The notes under the pieces were generated by a model. The model saw nothing but the letters and a program-made list of their open reading frames with translations. It was not told the DNA's origin and searched no databases. Positions 1-11,991 of a stretch of 64,000 bases of DNA are shown in pieces; the stretch's first letter is position 1, and every line of letters begins with the position of its first letter. Made by a program: the position numbers and the translations under genes. Where the stretch lies: positions 1,786,243 through 1,850,242 of the forward strand of contig MBPM02000006.1 in the NCBI GenBank assembly GCA_001695595.3. Direction: 5' to 3'. The stretch is from Plasmopara viticola (Eukaryota > Oomycota > Peronosporomycetes > Peronosporales > Peronosporaceae).

Positions 1-3000
1 GAAAAAGGGCAAGGTGCAGTATTACATTAACATGGTAATTAGACATGATAATGTCAAATCGAGGGAGACCCGCGGATACATGCTGCGTTTGAGTAAAAGC
101 TGTCTCAAATATAAGCTTTACAAATTACTTTGTCGAAGAGAGTGAGTTGATCTTGATCTCGAAGAAACGCTGCACATGAGTGCGTTAATATGCTTTAAGG
201 TACTTAATCCATGTGTCGACGAGCTACCAGTGCTTGTGTTTGCGATGGCCAAACATCGACTGTCTTTGCACCTTTCCAAAACAATAAGGGAATACAACCA
301 GGACTGCTCTAGGCGTCTAAGTACGATTGCTTCTGGAATTGGCAAGAGAGACGCTCGATTAAATGTTTCCTTTGAGGTCTCAAAAGTGAACCTAGTTCGC
401 TTACAAAATTAGCTATCTGACTCCGCAAAAGCCAACTTAGCGTTAGACAGAATGTCGAAAACTTCAGCTTAGGTACACAAACGGTTCCGTTGCAACCATG
501 AAGAGGAAGCTCGAATGATCTTTACAAAAGTTCTATTAATTGAGACTCTATGCTCGTCATCTACGAACGTGATGAAGCGTTACTTTATCGGTCCTAAAAA
601 GGAATGAGTCTGTGTACGCTCCAAGACAGTTTTAGCGAGCCCAACGCTTATGCGGAATCGCGAAAAACATCATCAGCCAAGACTTCGACTCTTGTACGAG
701 TCCGAATGTACCCTGGTCAAGCGACTTTTTGGTACGGCTTGGACACCCCGAGCTATGGTACGTGCATACAAAATGATTGAAAATTTCATTAGTTACGATT
801 ATAAAGGTGTGACTATTCTAAGACCTCGAGGGTGCAAATGTGGTGAGGCCGTACTTATTGTTTTGCACGCTGTCAAGTTCGGGCCAAATTCTCTATTCGG
901 AGAAGGCTTTGATGATAACTTTTTTGTATCAATAAACATTTTTTCATATAAAGAACATGTTAGATTATTGTAATTTCTGAGCCTAGAGGCGTTAACAGAA
1001 TATGCGGCTGATCCACGATATCCTGGGCTAAAAAAGATTTGCATCCTTGTGAAGTATTTTTATTGTCAAAAACGCTACCTTCAAGGTAATTTTCTTGATC
1101 ACGTCGGCCAAAATCTCAGACATTGCCGTGAAACCAAGATCTGCTAAGCTTTGTATCGTTATATAGACAAAATTTTGCGTCGGCTCCGGTGTCGTTTGTG
1201 CCACCCAAGGTTATATTTCGTATCGCATCCCTCCTCTTTTCTTGTAAAGCTTTGTGACCCGCTGCTGGTGATACTTGATTTCCCACAGATCCATGCTACC
1301 CGTTTATTCTTGCTTGTCATAACGTACTTGCCTATGCAATTGAGTAATCTTTCATAGCCTAAATTAATGTCTAGTCTACTCGGACCATGCATATGTTAGG
1401 TCAGCGATAAATAATCATTTATTTCAAGTAGTGACAAAATGATTGTCATTCTGTGTTGAAAAACATCATATTTTAAGCACAAGTTTGGCAAAATCAGCGT
1501 GTTGGCTAGTATGCCTTCGCACTGCCAGATTATAGTTGGTCGGCATAAGCAGAAAATAAATTTCTTTGGCGAACAATATCGTTAGGCATACAAAACGGAT
1601 GCCGAACTTTAGCCTTATATGGAATTCTTCATCGCACTAAAGTCGAGTAATTAACTTTCGACAGCAACCGCAGTTTCATCGCTCTGAGTGGACACCTGGT
1701 CTGCTCCATCGTAAAAAGGATCTGATAAATCGTTGCCTCAAATGATAAGGAGCTTAGGAAATGTATATTTCTTAAGGCGCACGATGCTTCAGCTAGGGGT
1801 CTCTCGGCCGAGGCAGCATTTTCATTACATATTAATACCCACAAGTACAAGTGAATGTCAATTTAGCATTTGGAAGGCGATAGGCCTCGACTTGCCTTGG
1901 CTTGCTGTAATGGTGCACATGGCGCCTATTCAGCCAAATTAACTGAAGAATATTAAGCAAGACTGTTCATTAATTAGCATTTTTTTAGTCCGATTCCCTT
2001 CTGGACTTGACAATGCTGGATAGTAGTACTTGTTTCTGCAAATTGGCAAACGCTGTTAAGCTATTGGGAATCCGCCTGCTGATGTTAAAGCAAACCATTC
2101 ACATGCACATAGTCAGACGTAAGAGACCATTTTGTTCTCAAAGCAATAAGAAGAATGGGACGCCATATATGTGCGCCAAAATGTCATAAGGTTGAGTTTG
2201 CACTCAGCACGGCAGTATAAGCGATTTTTTTTGTTTTGACAATGTAGTGCCTACAAATGAGCAAGTTGTTCTTCAAGTACGCTAACGCGGTCAAGGCAAC
2301 CGCAAATAAGCTGCTTCAGTCGAACTGCAAGACGCTGAAGTCGCTTTGCCAACCGAAGTGGCACATTTTTGAGGCACTGAGAAGAAGAACTGTTTTGCTC
2401 GTATAGGGCGCTAGAGCTAATGGTTAGATGATGATTTCTCTGCATAGGAGGCTCACAAAGAGGGCACGCCCTATATGCTCTTTATTGGTATTTAGAAGTG
2501 GCCTAAATGATAAAATGTCGAGTGCAAGCATCGCAAGGTAATGTGTTGGAATCTCGTATACATAAAAGGATCGTGTAAGACCCAATATATCCCAAACTTA
2601 AATTTCTCACACCAGTTATTGTGGCTGTTGCAATTAAAATTTCATCCTTCGACAGCAATGCTCGGTCAACTGATTTAAACGTAAAGTTATCCATTTGGAC
2701 TCACCTTCTGTTTCTTTGATGCAATCTGTAGTATATCGCGTACAAGTCGGAAGACTGATCGGCAAAGTAGAAGCTATGGTCCTGCTTTTAAATTGACGGT
2801 GTATTATTGACCGCAAGCGACTCAAAGCTGATAAAAAATTGGCTTGTGTAGGAATTCCACGATTCGCTAATCAAAACCTCGTAACCAGATGGAGCCGAAC
2901 TCATTTTTTGAAAAACCGCGAATTTTGTTTGGACCGCCGAAGGTGACACAAGCGGGTGTGAATTTCATTAGCCGACGTTTACTAGGGCCGTTGCCCAGTT

Positions 3001-6000
3001 CAAAAGAAATACCAGTCGATGGTGATTAATAATGGAGACCGACCGATCTGACATTATGAGAAGCAAAGTATGAAAATGGTAACGGTGCGCTTCGAGTACA
3101 AATGACGTGGTGTAGCGGTGCAGGATGCGTTCGCCTTTCTGTAAACGCCGCCAATTTGTCCGTCCGTCTAAATATTTGTGGTCATTAAGTCGTAAGCTTG
3201 ATTTTTGCGATCTTTACGGTTTCTACGACGTATACTGGGGTAGCTCGAGAAGATGACTAGACGGACATTGTTGGCAAAAACACGCGTTTACGAGGTGCAC
3301 TACGCTATTGGCCGGGGTAATATAATCTACAACTCGGCATCACATAAGACCTTTGTCAAAGAATATACAAACACGACGATGCCTGTGCAACGGCAGGCAG
3401 AATAGAAAAAAAATTCGAGACTGAACACCTAGCCTAGGAGGTGGTTGCAGCGAAGCCTTTGACGAATGCGCTGGTTTCACACGCTGAAATAGCTTACAAA
3501 AGTGGGCGCCTCGTATATAAATGATGACAGTAGAAAGTGCTCAACACTGTTGTGCAAGTCATTTTGCGGTCCAAATGATAGCATATTAGCGTACCAACCA
3601 CACCCCCGTTAAGGCGTCAGCGTCGCTTAAAACGACGATATGATAAGACTCGGGCTTTTTGATGCAATCAAAGGCAGCTCACGTCGACCTGATAGCGTCG
3701 AAGCTTCATGCTTGTATTCTTATCCAGTATATTTTTTGTAACATCACTTAGTATAGCAAGTTTTCAAGAAATACCGAGCCCAGTTATTTCGACGCAAAAA
3801 AACATAACATACATGTATCGTAAAATACACAAAAAAACGCATGTCAAATTTACGCATGACAACCTGCTATCTTTTTTTTATACATGGCTCTTAATTTATA
3901 GTATCTTTAGCTTCATCGATTTGAACAGTAAACTTTATTAGATATCGTAAAGGCCCTAATAGGCTCTAACGAAGATGAGTACTGTCAGCAGATTAAAGCC
4001 ACATGATGCCGCAAGGCTTTAATGTGTTGCGAGAATTTAGATAAAATGATAAATGAGAGCTCACTGCATTCATTCTCATCTTACATATTTGACTGGCTTA
4101 TCAAATTCCCGTTTGCTTCACCAATTGATTATGTTGTAAATCTACTTCAAGAGGATATCTGGAGATTGCATGTGGGACGTAGCATCGCGAGGTAGACTCA
4201 CAACTTCAACGAAGTGAGTGCGGCTTAAGCTATTTCCCACGTGCTCCAAAACGCGGATAGTCTCAAATGCGTCTCACCTTGTCGCAGCAATATTGTTTTT
4301 TTTGCTTGGCTTGAGTCTGAGCTCGAGCATGGTGAGTAATTGTCGCTAGAAAAGCAATCACTCTATTAAACTATATGATTCTTTCTAAGTGTGTCGAAAG
4401 CGCGCGGGTACACGTGGGCATTGATAGTGTGCACCCGATTAGTTGTCATCTTGGGCACAAACTTTTGATTGATCACTTCTTTGTATTACAGAGGCAAGTA
4501 ATAGGATTTGTTGACAGTCGCTGCTCGATCGTCCCACCGTCCGCTTTGAACTGGTTTAGAATCCATGCACAAAAGCCGTCAACATGTATGTCAGAAGCCC
4601 TTTTTGACTGGTGTGCAAATCCATGTTTTCAAATTTACATTTACATAGCGGTAAGTTGACAGCTGAGCTGACCAGCATTGCGATGCAAGCCGCGCAAAAA
4701 TTCATCGCTTTTTCTGTACAAGGTTGGTGATGTAAACGTATAGTCAGCCACCTTTACTTGAGCCACTCTCCTGATACATCCCAGACTGCAACTATAAGCA
4801 TAGTTTGGCTGATATAATTGTGTGCGTTTGCACACAATTAGCTGTTGCCGTAACTCGACGCCTAAAAACTCGTACGAATTGTAATAAATAGTGGGAGCAC
4901 CGACACATACGGTTCAACGAAGAAGTTGATTACAGCTTCTGTGTATATGCGCATGCGACGATAATGCTGAACTTTGGAAGCATGAATTCTATTAATAATC
5001 AGTTCTGAGTCGTCGCCTGCAGTGGTAGCGTCACAGTGTATCTTGAGCACATTGCAGGTAGAAGATGAGATTGTGAAGCTGGAGCTCTAAGCACTAATTC
5101 CAGCTTACATTAGTGTTGCCATGTCACACGATGACCAAAATATCTACTGATCGAAGCAAGACATCTCACGAGTTCCATTACACCTGTTAGAACCCTTATT
5201 GATCAAAGCAACCGCGAAGATTTTCAATGGTTTTGCATCAAAGCGTGGGTGCCTTAAGTTAAAGCTGCATGAATCCGAAGTCGAATGCCTTTATTAAGCC
5301 AAAAAGTTAAGCTTCCGGCTAGTTGATACTGAGTCATGCCTTCCTAAAATACAAACGTGGACTTCGACTGCACGAATAAGATGTGATGCACCTTTGAGCG
5401 TAGCCGTGCATCGACACAATGTATTTCTTGCGCGTGAAGAACTCAGTGCGCGAGCATAACAAATATTTAAGCGGCTCGAAAGCAACCCGAAGATAACGCT
5501 AAAACGCATCCAGAAATGAAAAAAAACACTGCAATAACGACAAGCCTTTTGAAGTTGTTTTCCTTGGCCTGCTTTGGCAACAAATATACAAAAAAACTTT
5601 GTCGATGGCGCTTACGTCGCGAATCGTTCGTCACTTAATTTCTTTGATTAGCTTGCAATACGTCGACTCAAAATACTCCAACTATGGACTGTTCTTGCCT
5701 CGATAAACGGGGTGATATAAGTAGCCGCACAAACTTATCGACCCCACGCAAAACAAATGCAGGGAAATTTAGCAGAGTAAGCGTCTGCGCCAGCTTTCGA
5801 TGCTCTAGCGCATACTCGAATGCCATATCTCGCTAATTTTAACTCTGCGAGTGGAAAGTCCTCAAAGTGTTTAACGCAAGGGCGACAGCTTTTTCTTAGA
5901 AGTATAATTTTTACAAAGTGGCTTTGGAACGTTGGCTTCAACGAAAGCCTTGGGCATATTTTTTCGGATGTCTGGACTGCCAAGAGACAATGCACTATAT

Positions 6001-7497
6001 GAGCTCTCTTTTTGAGCAAGCTCATGTACTTGGGTCTAGACCATCGTGATCTCGGCCTCGCTCTTGCACAGCACCAAATGTTTTCGTGTCAGTGCCACCA
6101 ATATACCTTTTCAAAAGCGTTTTTCTGACGAATGCTAACAAGCAATTTGTTCGCCATGCAGCTAAACATAACGTAGACCAGAATCAGCAGAAGTATGTTA
6201 CGAATCGGACCACGATCTTTGTCAAACTTGTTTAATGGCCTATGATAAATGTTAGCCTTTCAATAGCCCTCGCAAAAAAAGCAAAGTATGCGAGGTATGA
6301 TACTTTTGAACGCAACGTAGTGACGCATAGCAGTCCTCTTTGCTATAAACGATGCAGAGCACGTCTAATCAACATTGACACTTGGCACTTGACTCGAGGA
6401 CTTTTAGCATGAGATGCCCTACACGAAGCCAAACATTTTTTACGACTAATTGCGGATGTTGTCATGCGTGGGAATTACTCAGGACTGATTTTGGGCTGCG
6501 TTTATTGCCAACGAAAATCATTCTACTAGAATGTTTATTTTTTCTTCACTGTAGCATAGTTCACGGAATAGGCGAGCGTAAGAGCGGTAAAGTCAGGGTA
6601 ATGCGCCACAATGCACTCATGGAAGCGCTCAATTACGTTTTGGAAAGGTTTTGAGAGTGGTCAAGGCAATGAAAAGCACTAAACTTGCTTGATGATGCAA
6701 AACCTTATGATAAAGCACTACACACGGTCTACATAGCTGAAGGAGCGTACGGTGAGTGGCATTTCAGTACAAGGGCATAGCACATCTCCGCCTTAGCATT
6801 CAAATCCAAATATTTGCTGATACTGGTGTGTCGATTACTTCATTTGAAGCCTTCATGCTTTTCGGTCTAATAACCCGTTGTGGTGACTCGAACGACTAAA
6901 GCTCGCACTGGACTACCGCGTAGCTCCTTGACTTTGCCAGCTCGAAAGCTCTATTTGATGAAGATTTTCCGTGTCCTTGTTCACATTAGACTATTTCATA
7001 CTCTTGGCATCGGCTTTGATTGTCAAGCTTACCTTCTTTGGGGTGGATCCAAATCCTATTTTTTCTTGAGCAATAGATGAGCTGTATGACCATGTAGTCT
7101 ATGAACTTTAAAGCATTGCGCGTTTCAACCTGAAGTGCGCCGAGATGTCCCTTTCCTCCGAAATGGAGTCCAGGCTCAAACGGCCACTCAAAGTGCGCAG
7201 TTTTATGAGTGGCTCTTCCCGTGTCATCTACTAATCAGGATGCGAACTTGACACGCTCAAAATCGAGGGTTCAATACCTTTTTCCGAAATTTAGTAGTGT
7301 CACCCCTTAGCCTCATTACAAATAATAAAGCGGGGCCGCTGCATATATTTTCCGAGAAAGCGTTATTTCAGGTTCCCAGCCTTTGCTTTATACTCAATAT
7401 CCTCACGAGTCAAGGATCGCTTTTTGTCTGACTCCAAAAACTAAATCTAGTCTCGACACTAACCAGTGCATTGTAAGTATGACAAAAAACAATATAT
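1..7497. other. Gene-poor, AT-rich decayed sequence
   Basis: I find no gene I can support in this stretch. Open frames are at most ~107 codons, lie on both strands, and do not resemble a protein family I recognise. The composition (AT-rich, many short homopolymers, no long codon-biased frame) fits old degenerate transposon sequence. Nothing that looks like a tRNA, rRNA or snRNA gene was noticed, but small RNA genes could be missed by eye. Confidence 0.5.
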
Positions 7498-8340
7498 AAG
7501 GGAGCCGGTATCGCCCCCCTAGGTATCGCCACCTTTCCTCCAGGTATGAGCCACAAATTCTCATGAATAAGCGCCACACCCATCGTAAAACCACATTCGT
7601 CGCAAAATTGAAATTACATACCATACATCACACTCAAATTCTCTCTACATACATCAACATGCCATTGACCTCACCCCCCGCGCAGACTTACGAAATTCTT
7701 AATGAAGCACTGAATTCAATGCAAAAGTTCTCACTGAGGGAAGTTTATCCGACAAAAATGGAAAGGACTATGAATGACAAACACGGAAACACACATGCGT
7801 CGATATCGGCTTTCTATGGCTAAAGACAATCATTTAATAGATAGGCTATGTTGTGGCAGAAAAGCAATGACTCTTTCTTGCTCTCGTCGTGCATCGCCAC
7901 CTGCAGTGTGCATTGCATGCTCAACACATGGGAAAAGTTTCGAATGGGTAAACTCACGGCCACACGGGTTGCAAGCATTGAAAAGTATCTTTGCATCGTC
8001 AGTAAATAAGTGCATGACGCTGCTTTAGGAGAAGCTGCAGCATACAAGATTGGCGAAGAGCATGTTTTATCAAAGAATGCGATGTTAAGGGACAGAACGA
8101 CGTTAAAGACCAGGCGGAGGCGAAGGTCGAGCAATAATCTGAAGAAGGTGAGCGATACTATTTATGTCATGATTCACGCCAGGTGAATATTTTTTACCCA
8201 TTTCCCGTGTTCAGAAGTTATGCTTTTAATATTGTTATTAAAAAAATGCTTGATTTTGCGACAGGTGTGCTTTACAAGAATTTGTAGCCTTTACCTGGGG
8301 GGGTGGCGATACCTGGGGGAGGTGTCGATACTGGCTCCTT
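7498..8340. mobile_element. Small transposon with ~50-bp terminal inverted repeats
   Basis: The left end (about 7498-7547) reads GGGAGCCGGTATCG, then CCCCCCTAGGTATCGCCACC, then TCCAGGTAT. The right end (about 8290-8340) is its imperfect reverse complement, ending GTGTCGATACTGGCTCC. The repeated GGTATCGCCACC block lies inside both arms. The ~840-bp interior has only short open frames and no transposase I can recognise, so this is probably a non-autonomous (MITE-like) element. A target duplication is not clear because a SINE-like element has inserted at the right end. Superfamily unknown. Confidence 0.6.
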
Positions 8341-8346
8341 ACAATT

Positions 8347-8649
8347 GTAATGTAATGTAATGTATTACGTTATCGCGTTGCCAAGTTATGCACGTGCTAG
8401 GCTCAGTCTGGCAAGTCCACGACATAGAGTGGTGTCCGCATACGTCGGGTATCGTTCGGCGGGCAGTGCAGCCAGCACCGAGGTCGTGAGGGTCTTCCAT
8501 TATTTTGCTTAGCTCTGACTTGGTAAGAGCCCAGGTGGCGCCCGGTTCTGGAGACCGTCGCGTCGAGGGTAAGACTCGTCAGAGACCTGCGCGCGAGCAT
8601 TTAGCCCCCGCGCTTGGAAGGAGGGCGTCGCCCCAACCTTTTCCAAGCT
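8347..8649 (-). mobile_element. SINE-like retroelement, 303 bp, with 11-bp target duplication
   Basis: The element is flanked by perfect direct repeats TCCTTACAATT at 8336-8346 and 8650-8660. Read on the minus strand it has a GC-rich head beginning near GGAAAAGGTTGGGGCGACG and a 3' half of ~160 bp (from ATGGAAGACCCTCACGACC). It ends in short TGTAA-type repeats, visible on the plus strand as gtaatgtaatgtaatgta. The 3' half is nearly identical to the 3' end of the LINE at 30303-30750. A second copy with the same head lies at 34201-34520. I see no clear tRNA-type A and B boxes in the head, so its origin is open. It could instead be an internally deleted LINE. Confidence 0.75.
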
Positions 8650-8660
8650 TCCTTACAATT

Positions 8661-9397
8661 ATTGTAGTAATTAAACCATTTTTTGATTGCATCCTATTAC
8701 ACAAGTCAAGACCGGGGAACAGTGAACGGTTGCTCAACGGAAGATCCTGAACGCCTCCTCTATGTTAGGTTACATTCGTTCACCGCACAGCCAAAACTTG
8801 ATTCTTGAGCAAAGAAAAATTCAGAGATCAGTGTCTGGGATATTAAAATATTGGGATGAGTTACTGTATTCCTATGCCAGAGAAAATAAAGTATTAGTAG
8901 TAAAAAGTACTACTACACTATGGTATATATTGCCGCAGAACATCACAATTATTCGCTTAAGGCGGCGATAAAATTACTTAAAGCATAACCTCTTTTCAAT
9001 ATTTTACGCATCCCTATCTCGATCGCTAACGGGCTGCCACTAATCGCGTGGTGACAAAAGAAATCAAATTAAGCTGTATGATAAAGCCATCATACAGCTT
9101 TATATGATTTTTTAAAGCCTGTATCGTTGGCTGTTCAAAACGGTTGGGTGAGCGGTTGGGAGACGGCAATGCGATGATTTTCATGTAAAACAAGATTCTT
9201 ACAGTCGAAGCCGTTTACATTCAAATTTTACATAAAGCTTTGTTCAAGTAGATGCGAAGCGCCGCTAACGTTTTCTTCCGACCTACGCGGCGCAAGAAGC
9301 CTGCTCTGAGACAAGAGTTGACATCCTGACCGACTTCGGCGTACCAAAACCAAATCAAATTTGCATTTTCAACGTGGAAAGCGAGCGCAAAGTTTTA
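8661..9397. other. Intergenic region upstream of the dehydrogenase
   Basis: No gene is supported here. The one notable structure is a perfect 12-bp inverted repeat with a 6-base loop at 9071-9082 / 9089-9100 (AAGCTGTATGAT / ATCATACAGCTT), about 300 bp before the dehydrogenase start. Its role, if any, is unknown. A short frame at 8762-8971 has no recognisable similarity. Confidence 0.5.
9071..9100. repeat. Perfect 12-bp inverted repeat (hairpin)
   Basis: Arms AAGCTGTATGAT and ATCATACAGCTT are exact reverse complements around the 6-base loop AAAGCC. It sits in the putative promoter or upstream region of the dehydrogenase at 9398. It may be a transposon scar or a regulatory palindrome; the sequence does not decide. 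Confidence 0.8.
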
Positions 9398-10669
9398 ATG
9401 GATACTGCCAGCAAAATGATCTTCAGCGCACACGCGCATGGACAAGAAACGTGCTCTAAGGACCCGGCAGGCTGCATGCGTGCTGTCGTGTGGACCGGCA
9501 AGTCCGTCAAGCTGAACCATGTTCCAAAGCCAAAAATTATGGAAGCGTCGGATGTGGTGGTGAAGGTCACAGCATGCTCTATAAGTCCTGATTTTGCAAC
9601 CGACGTCTGTGCAGGGGAAGCCGGAGAATTGGAAAAGAACCAGGTCCTTGGTAGTGAGGCCGTAGGTGTCGTAGACAGTGTTGGCGCGGACGTGAGCAAA
9701 ATCAAGGTTGGTGACCGTGTCGCCATCAGCTTTGTTCTAGCTTGCGGGAATTGTAAGCACTGTCGTCGACACGAGTATGCTTCGTGCAATTGCACAAATG
9801 CGTCTCAGGAGTTCAAGCAGAAGTACGGTGGTTGGGCACCTGCCGCCGTGTTAGGCAGCTCTCGAATGCTTGGAAACGCTCCTGGAGTGCAGGCAGAGTA
9901 CGTTCGTGTACCATTCGGCGATGTGAACTGCTTCAAGCTGCCTGCTGGTGTGAGTGATGACAAGGCAGTATTGGGTGTAGAGACGACTGTAACGGCATTG
10001 CACGCTGTTGATAGTGCCGAGGTCAAGGAAGGTGATTGTGTTGTAATATGGGGTTTGGGTCCTATCGGGCTTCAGGCCGCTCACTGGTGCAAGCTTCGGG
10101 GTGCTAAGACTGTGCTTGGAGTTGAATATTGCGCTGAGCGGGTCAAGTTTGCCCATGATCACATGAATCTCGAGGTAATTGATCGCCGCGACCTGTCTTG
10201 CGCCCAAGTGGTTGCAAAGTTGCAACAAATTCTACCACCCGAAGGTGCAGATGCTGTAATTGATGCCAGCGGGTGCTCAGCTTCGTCCAGCTGGATGGCC
10301 ACGTTGGAGAAGACAAGCGGAATAGAAAGTCAGCCCGAGCCGGCAGACACTTTTAAGGAGATGCTAATGGTTGTTCGCAAGTGCGGCCACGTTTCGATCG
10401 TGTCGGACTACATGTGTTCGGTGGGATCTTTCCCGATTGGTCACATCGCAATGAAAAGCGTAACCGTTCATGCTGGTCGTACCCCAGCCCAAAAATATTA
10501 TCCTCAAGTATTCGATGCAATCGAAAGTGGCGAGCTGGACCCATCGGTGCTCATTTCACACCGCCTTGCTCTCGAGGAAGTACCCGGGGCATATACCAGC
10601 ATCGCCAAGAAGAATGGTGACTTTTTGAAAGTTTTTATTGCGCCGCACGAAATGCGCTCAAAGGCGTAA
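9398..10669 (+). CDS. Zinc-type medium-chain alcohol dehydrogenase-like protein, catalytic zinc ligands altered
   Basis: Intronless CDS of 423 codons. The frame is open a little further upstream, but the first ATG is at 9398; the upstream candidate at 9374 is GTG. The family is the medium-chain dehydrogenase/reductase group that includes threonine dehydrogenase- and formaldehyde dehydrogenase-like enzymes. The N-terminal GroES-like half carries the structural zinc loop CGNCKHCRRHEYASC, with four cysteines in the usual spacing. The Rossmann half carries GLGPIGLQAAHWCKLRGA, the NAD(P)-binding glycine motif. The usual catalytic-zinc site looks changed: where the family has C-G-x-D and G-H-E, this protein reads S-I-S-P-D and G-S-E, so the Cys and His ligands are both Ser. 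It may be zinc-independent at the active site, or non-catalytic. An acidic and hydrophilic insertion (SGIESQPEPADTFKEM) lies in the C-terminal half. It is convergent with the HAD gene. Substrate unknown. Confidence 0.88.
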   Translation: MDTASKMIFSAHAHGQETCSKDPAGCMRAVVWTGKSVKLNHVPKPKIMEASDVVVKVTACSISPDFATDVCAGEAGELEKNQVLGSEAVGVVDSVGADVSKIKVGDRVAISFVLACGNCKHCRRHEYASCNCTNASQEFKQKYGGWAPAAVLGSSRMLGNAPGVQAEYVRVPFGDVNCFKLPAGVSDDKAVLGVETTVTALHAVDSAEVKEGDCVVIWGLGPIGLQAAHWCKLRGAKTVLGVEYCAERVKFAHDHMNLEVIDRRDLSCAQVVAKLQQILPPEGADAVIDASGCSASSSWMATLEKTSGIESQPEPADTFKEMLMVVRKCGHVSIVSDYMCSVGSFPIGHIAMKSVTVHAGRTPAQKYYPQVFDAIESGELDPSVLISHRLALEEVPGAYTSIAKKNGDFLKVFIAPHEMRSKA

Positions 10670-11232
10670 ACTTTCGTAGCTTAGCAAAGCAGTTTTACCA
10701 GTGGAGATTTTTACTTTCGGTTTTTAGCGCAAATATCTTAATCAGTACCGCTACATATATTCGAATTTCGATGGAAGTTGTGTCAATTTTACAGATTGTA
10801 GACAAAAGCTGTCCGTGATCAAAAGATTTTACCTCGTCTAAGCAGAGGCATGCAGTAACGAGATCGACGACGCCAGGCGAAAGATATGCTTGTGGATAGC
10901 GTGCACAAATTGGAGATAGAAGTTTATTAGAACTTATAAAATTGGTGTAGGTTTCATTAAAAAATATAAAGTTGGTGTTGCATAGCGAATTTTTAGGCTG
11001 CTGCGTTATGCCGGCCATCGCGATCAGCGCGTTTACTAGCTGTGGCCGCGCAAGTTCGTTCTGACTTTCCACGTAAATTGTCAACGTACTGCTCGACGTC
11101 CTCTACCATTTAAAGACGCGCCCCGGATAGCACAAGGCGCACGCTGATGGTACTTTTCGGCCTAAGAAAAGCGTTTTTCCTAGCATATAGTATTGTTTCT
11201 GGCATGATTAACAAAGCTACTCTATCGTAAAA
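10670..11232. other. Intergenic, between convergent genes
   Basis: About 560 bp between the dehydrogenase stop and the HAD hydrolase stop. It is AT-rich. A 129-codon minus-strand frame at 10695-11084 has no recognisable similarity, and I do not call it a gene. Confidence 0.5.
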
Positions 11233-11991
11233 TTAAATAAGCTGCAATGTTTCGATCTGATTTTTCCCCATAACCTGCGTGGCTTTACCTCTATTTCTGC
11301 ACAGCAACCTGGCATGTGCGCCCAAGGCCTTTGCTGCCTCATAATCATTGACTAGATGATCTCCTACGTGTACAAACTCGCTTGGTTCCACGTCTTTATC
11401 CTCTCTCTGCAGCTGCCTGAACGTCGAATAGAAGATTGATGCGTGTGGCTTCATGTGCGATTGGCCGAAGGACGTTGTAACAACATCAAAGAAGCTCCGA
11501 AGCCCTAGTTCGACTAGCAGCGATTCCAGTCTCTCATCAAAGTTCGATATGATACCCATGGGAATGTCCGCATCCTGCAACATCTCGAGGGTCGGATGCA
11601 CGTCATTGAACACCATCCAGGCCTCCGAGGTGGCAAAATGAGCATATAATTGGCTGGTAAAGCGCTCACTTTGCTCCGCGTTGATTGTGGTGCAGTCAAC
11701 CACTTCAGCGCGCTTCATCACATTAAGCACCAATTCGTGCCACCAGGGGGAAGCAGAGGTAGCTACTTCGTTAGATCCGAAGTTTGGCCGGAGGCGTGAC
11801 TGTAGGCGAAATTCGGGTACAAATTGCGTCGTGAGCGCAGCGATCAGCGCGCCACGGCGCAACGACGAGAACGACTGGCCTGATGCCGCCTCCCAGAATC
11901 GCAGGTAGGTTTCTCCTAAGGGTTCGGCTGGGTAGATAAGCGTGCCTGTCACATCTAGCGTAACGTATTGCCACGCACGGCGAGCTTTCAT
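11233..11991 (-). CDS. HAD-superfamily hydrolase, HDHD3-like
   Basis: Single-exon CDS of 252 codons starting at the ATG at 11991. All four haloacid dehalogenase motifs are visible. Motif I is LDVTGTLI near residue 12; the DxTGT form, with Thr at the second position, is typical of the HDHD3-type subgroup. Motif II is ISNFD near residue 147. The motif III lysine is in HMKPHASIF. Motif IV is VGDHLVNDYEAAKALG. A helical cap (roughly residues 25-115) lies between motifs I and II, as in subclass I caps. The length fits the family (~240-255 aa). The likely role is a cytosolic small-molecule phosphatase; the substrate cannot be told. No targeting peptide is obvious. Confidence 0.9.
   Translation of the reverse strand: MKARRAWQYVTLDVTGTLIYPAEPLGETYLRFWEAASGQSFSSLRRGALIAALTTQFVPEFRLQSRLRPNFGSNEVATSASPWWHELVLNVMKRAEVVDCTTINAEQSERFTSQLYAHFATSEAWMVFNDVHPTLEMLQDADIPMGIISNFDERLESLLVELGLRSFFDVVTTSFGQSHMKPHASIFYSTFRQLQREDKDVEPSEFVHVGDHLVNDYEAAKALGAHARLLCRNRGKATQVMGKNQIETLQLI

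Noticed and set aside
1..7497. Several 70-107 codon frames
   Set aside because: No family similarity, no codon bias different from the surroundings, and overlapping frames on both strands.
9374..9397. Upstream extension of the dehydrogenase
   Set aside because: The start there would be GTG; the first ATG is at 9398 and the family homology begins after it.
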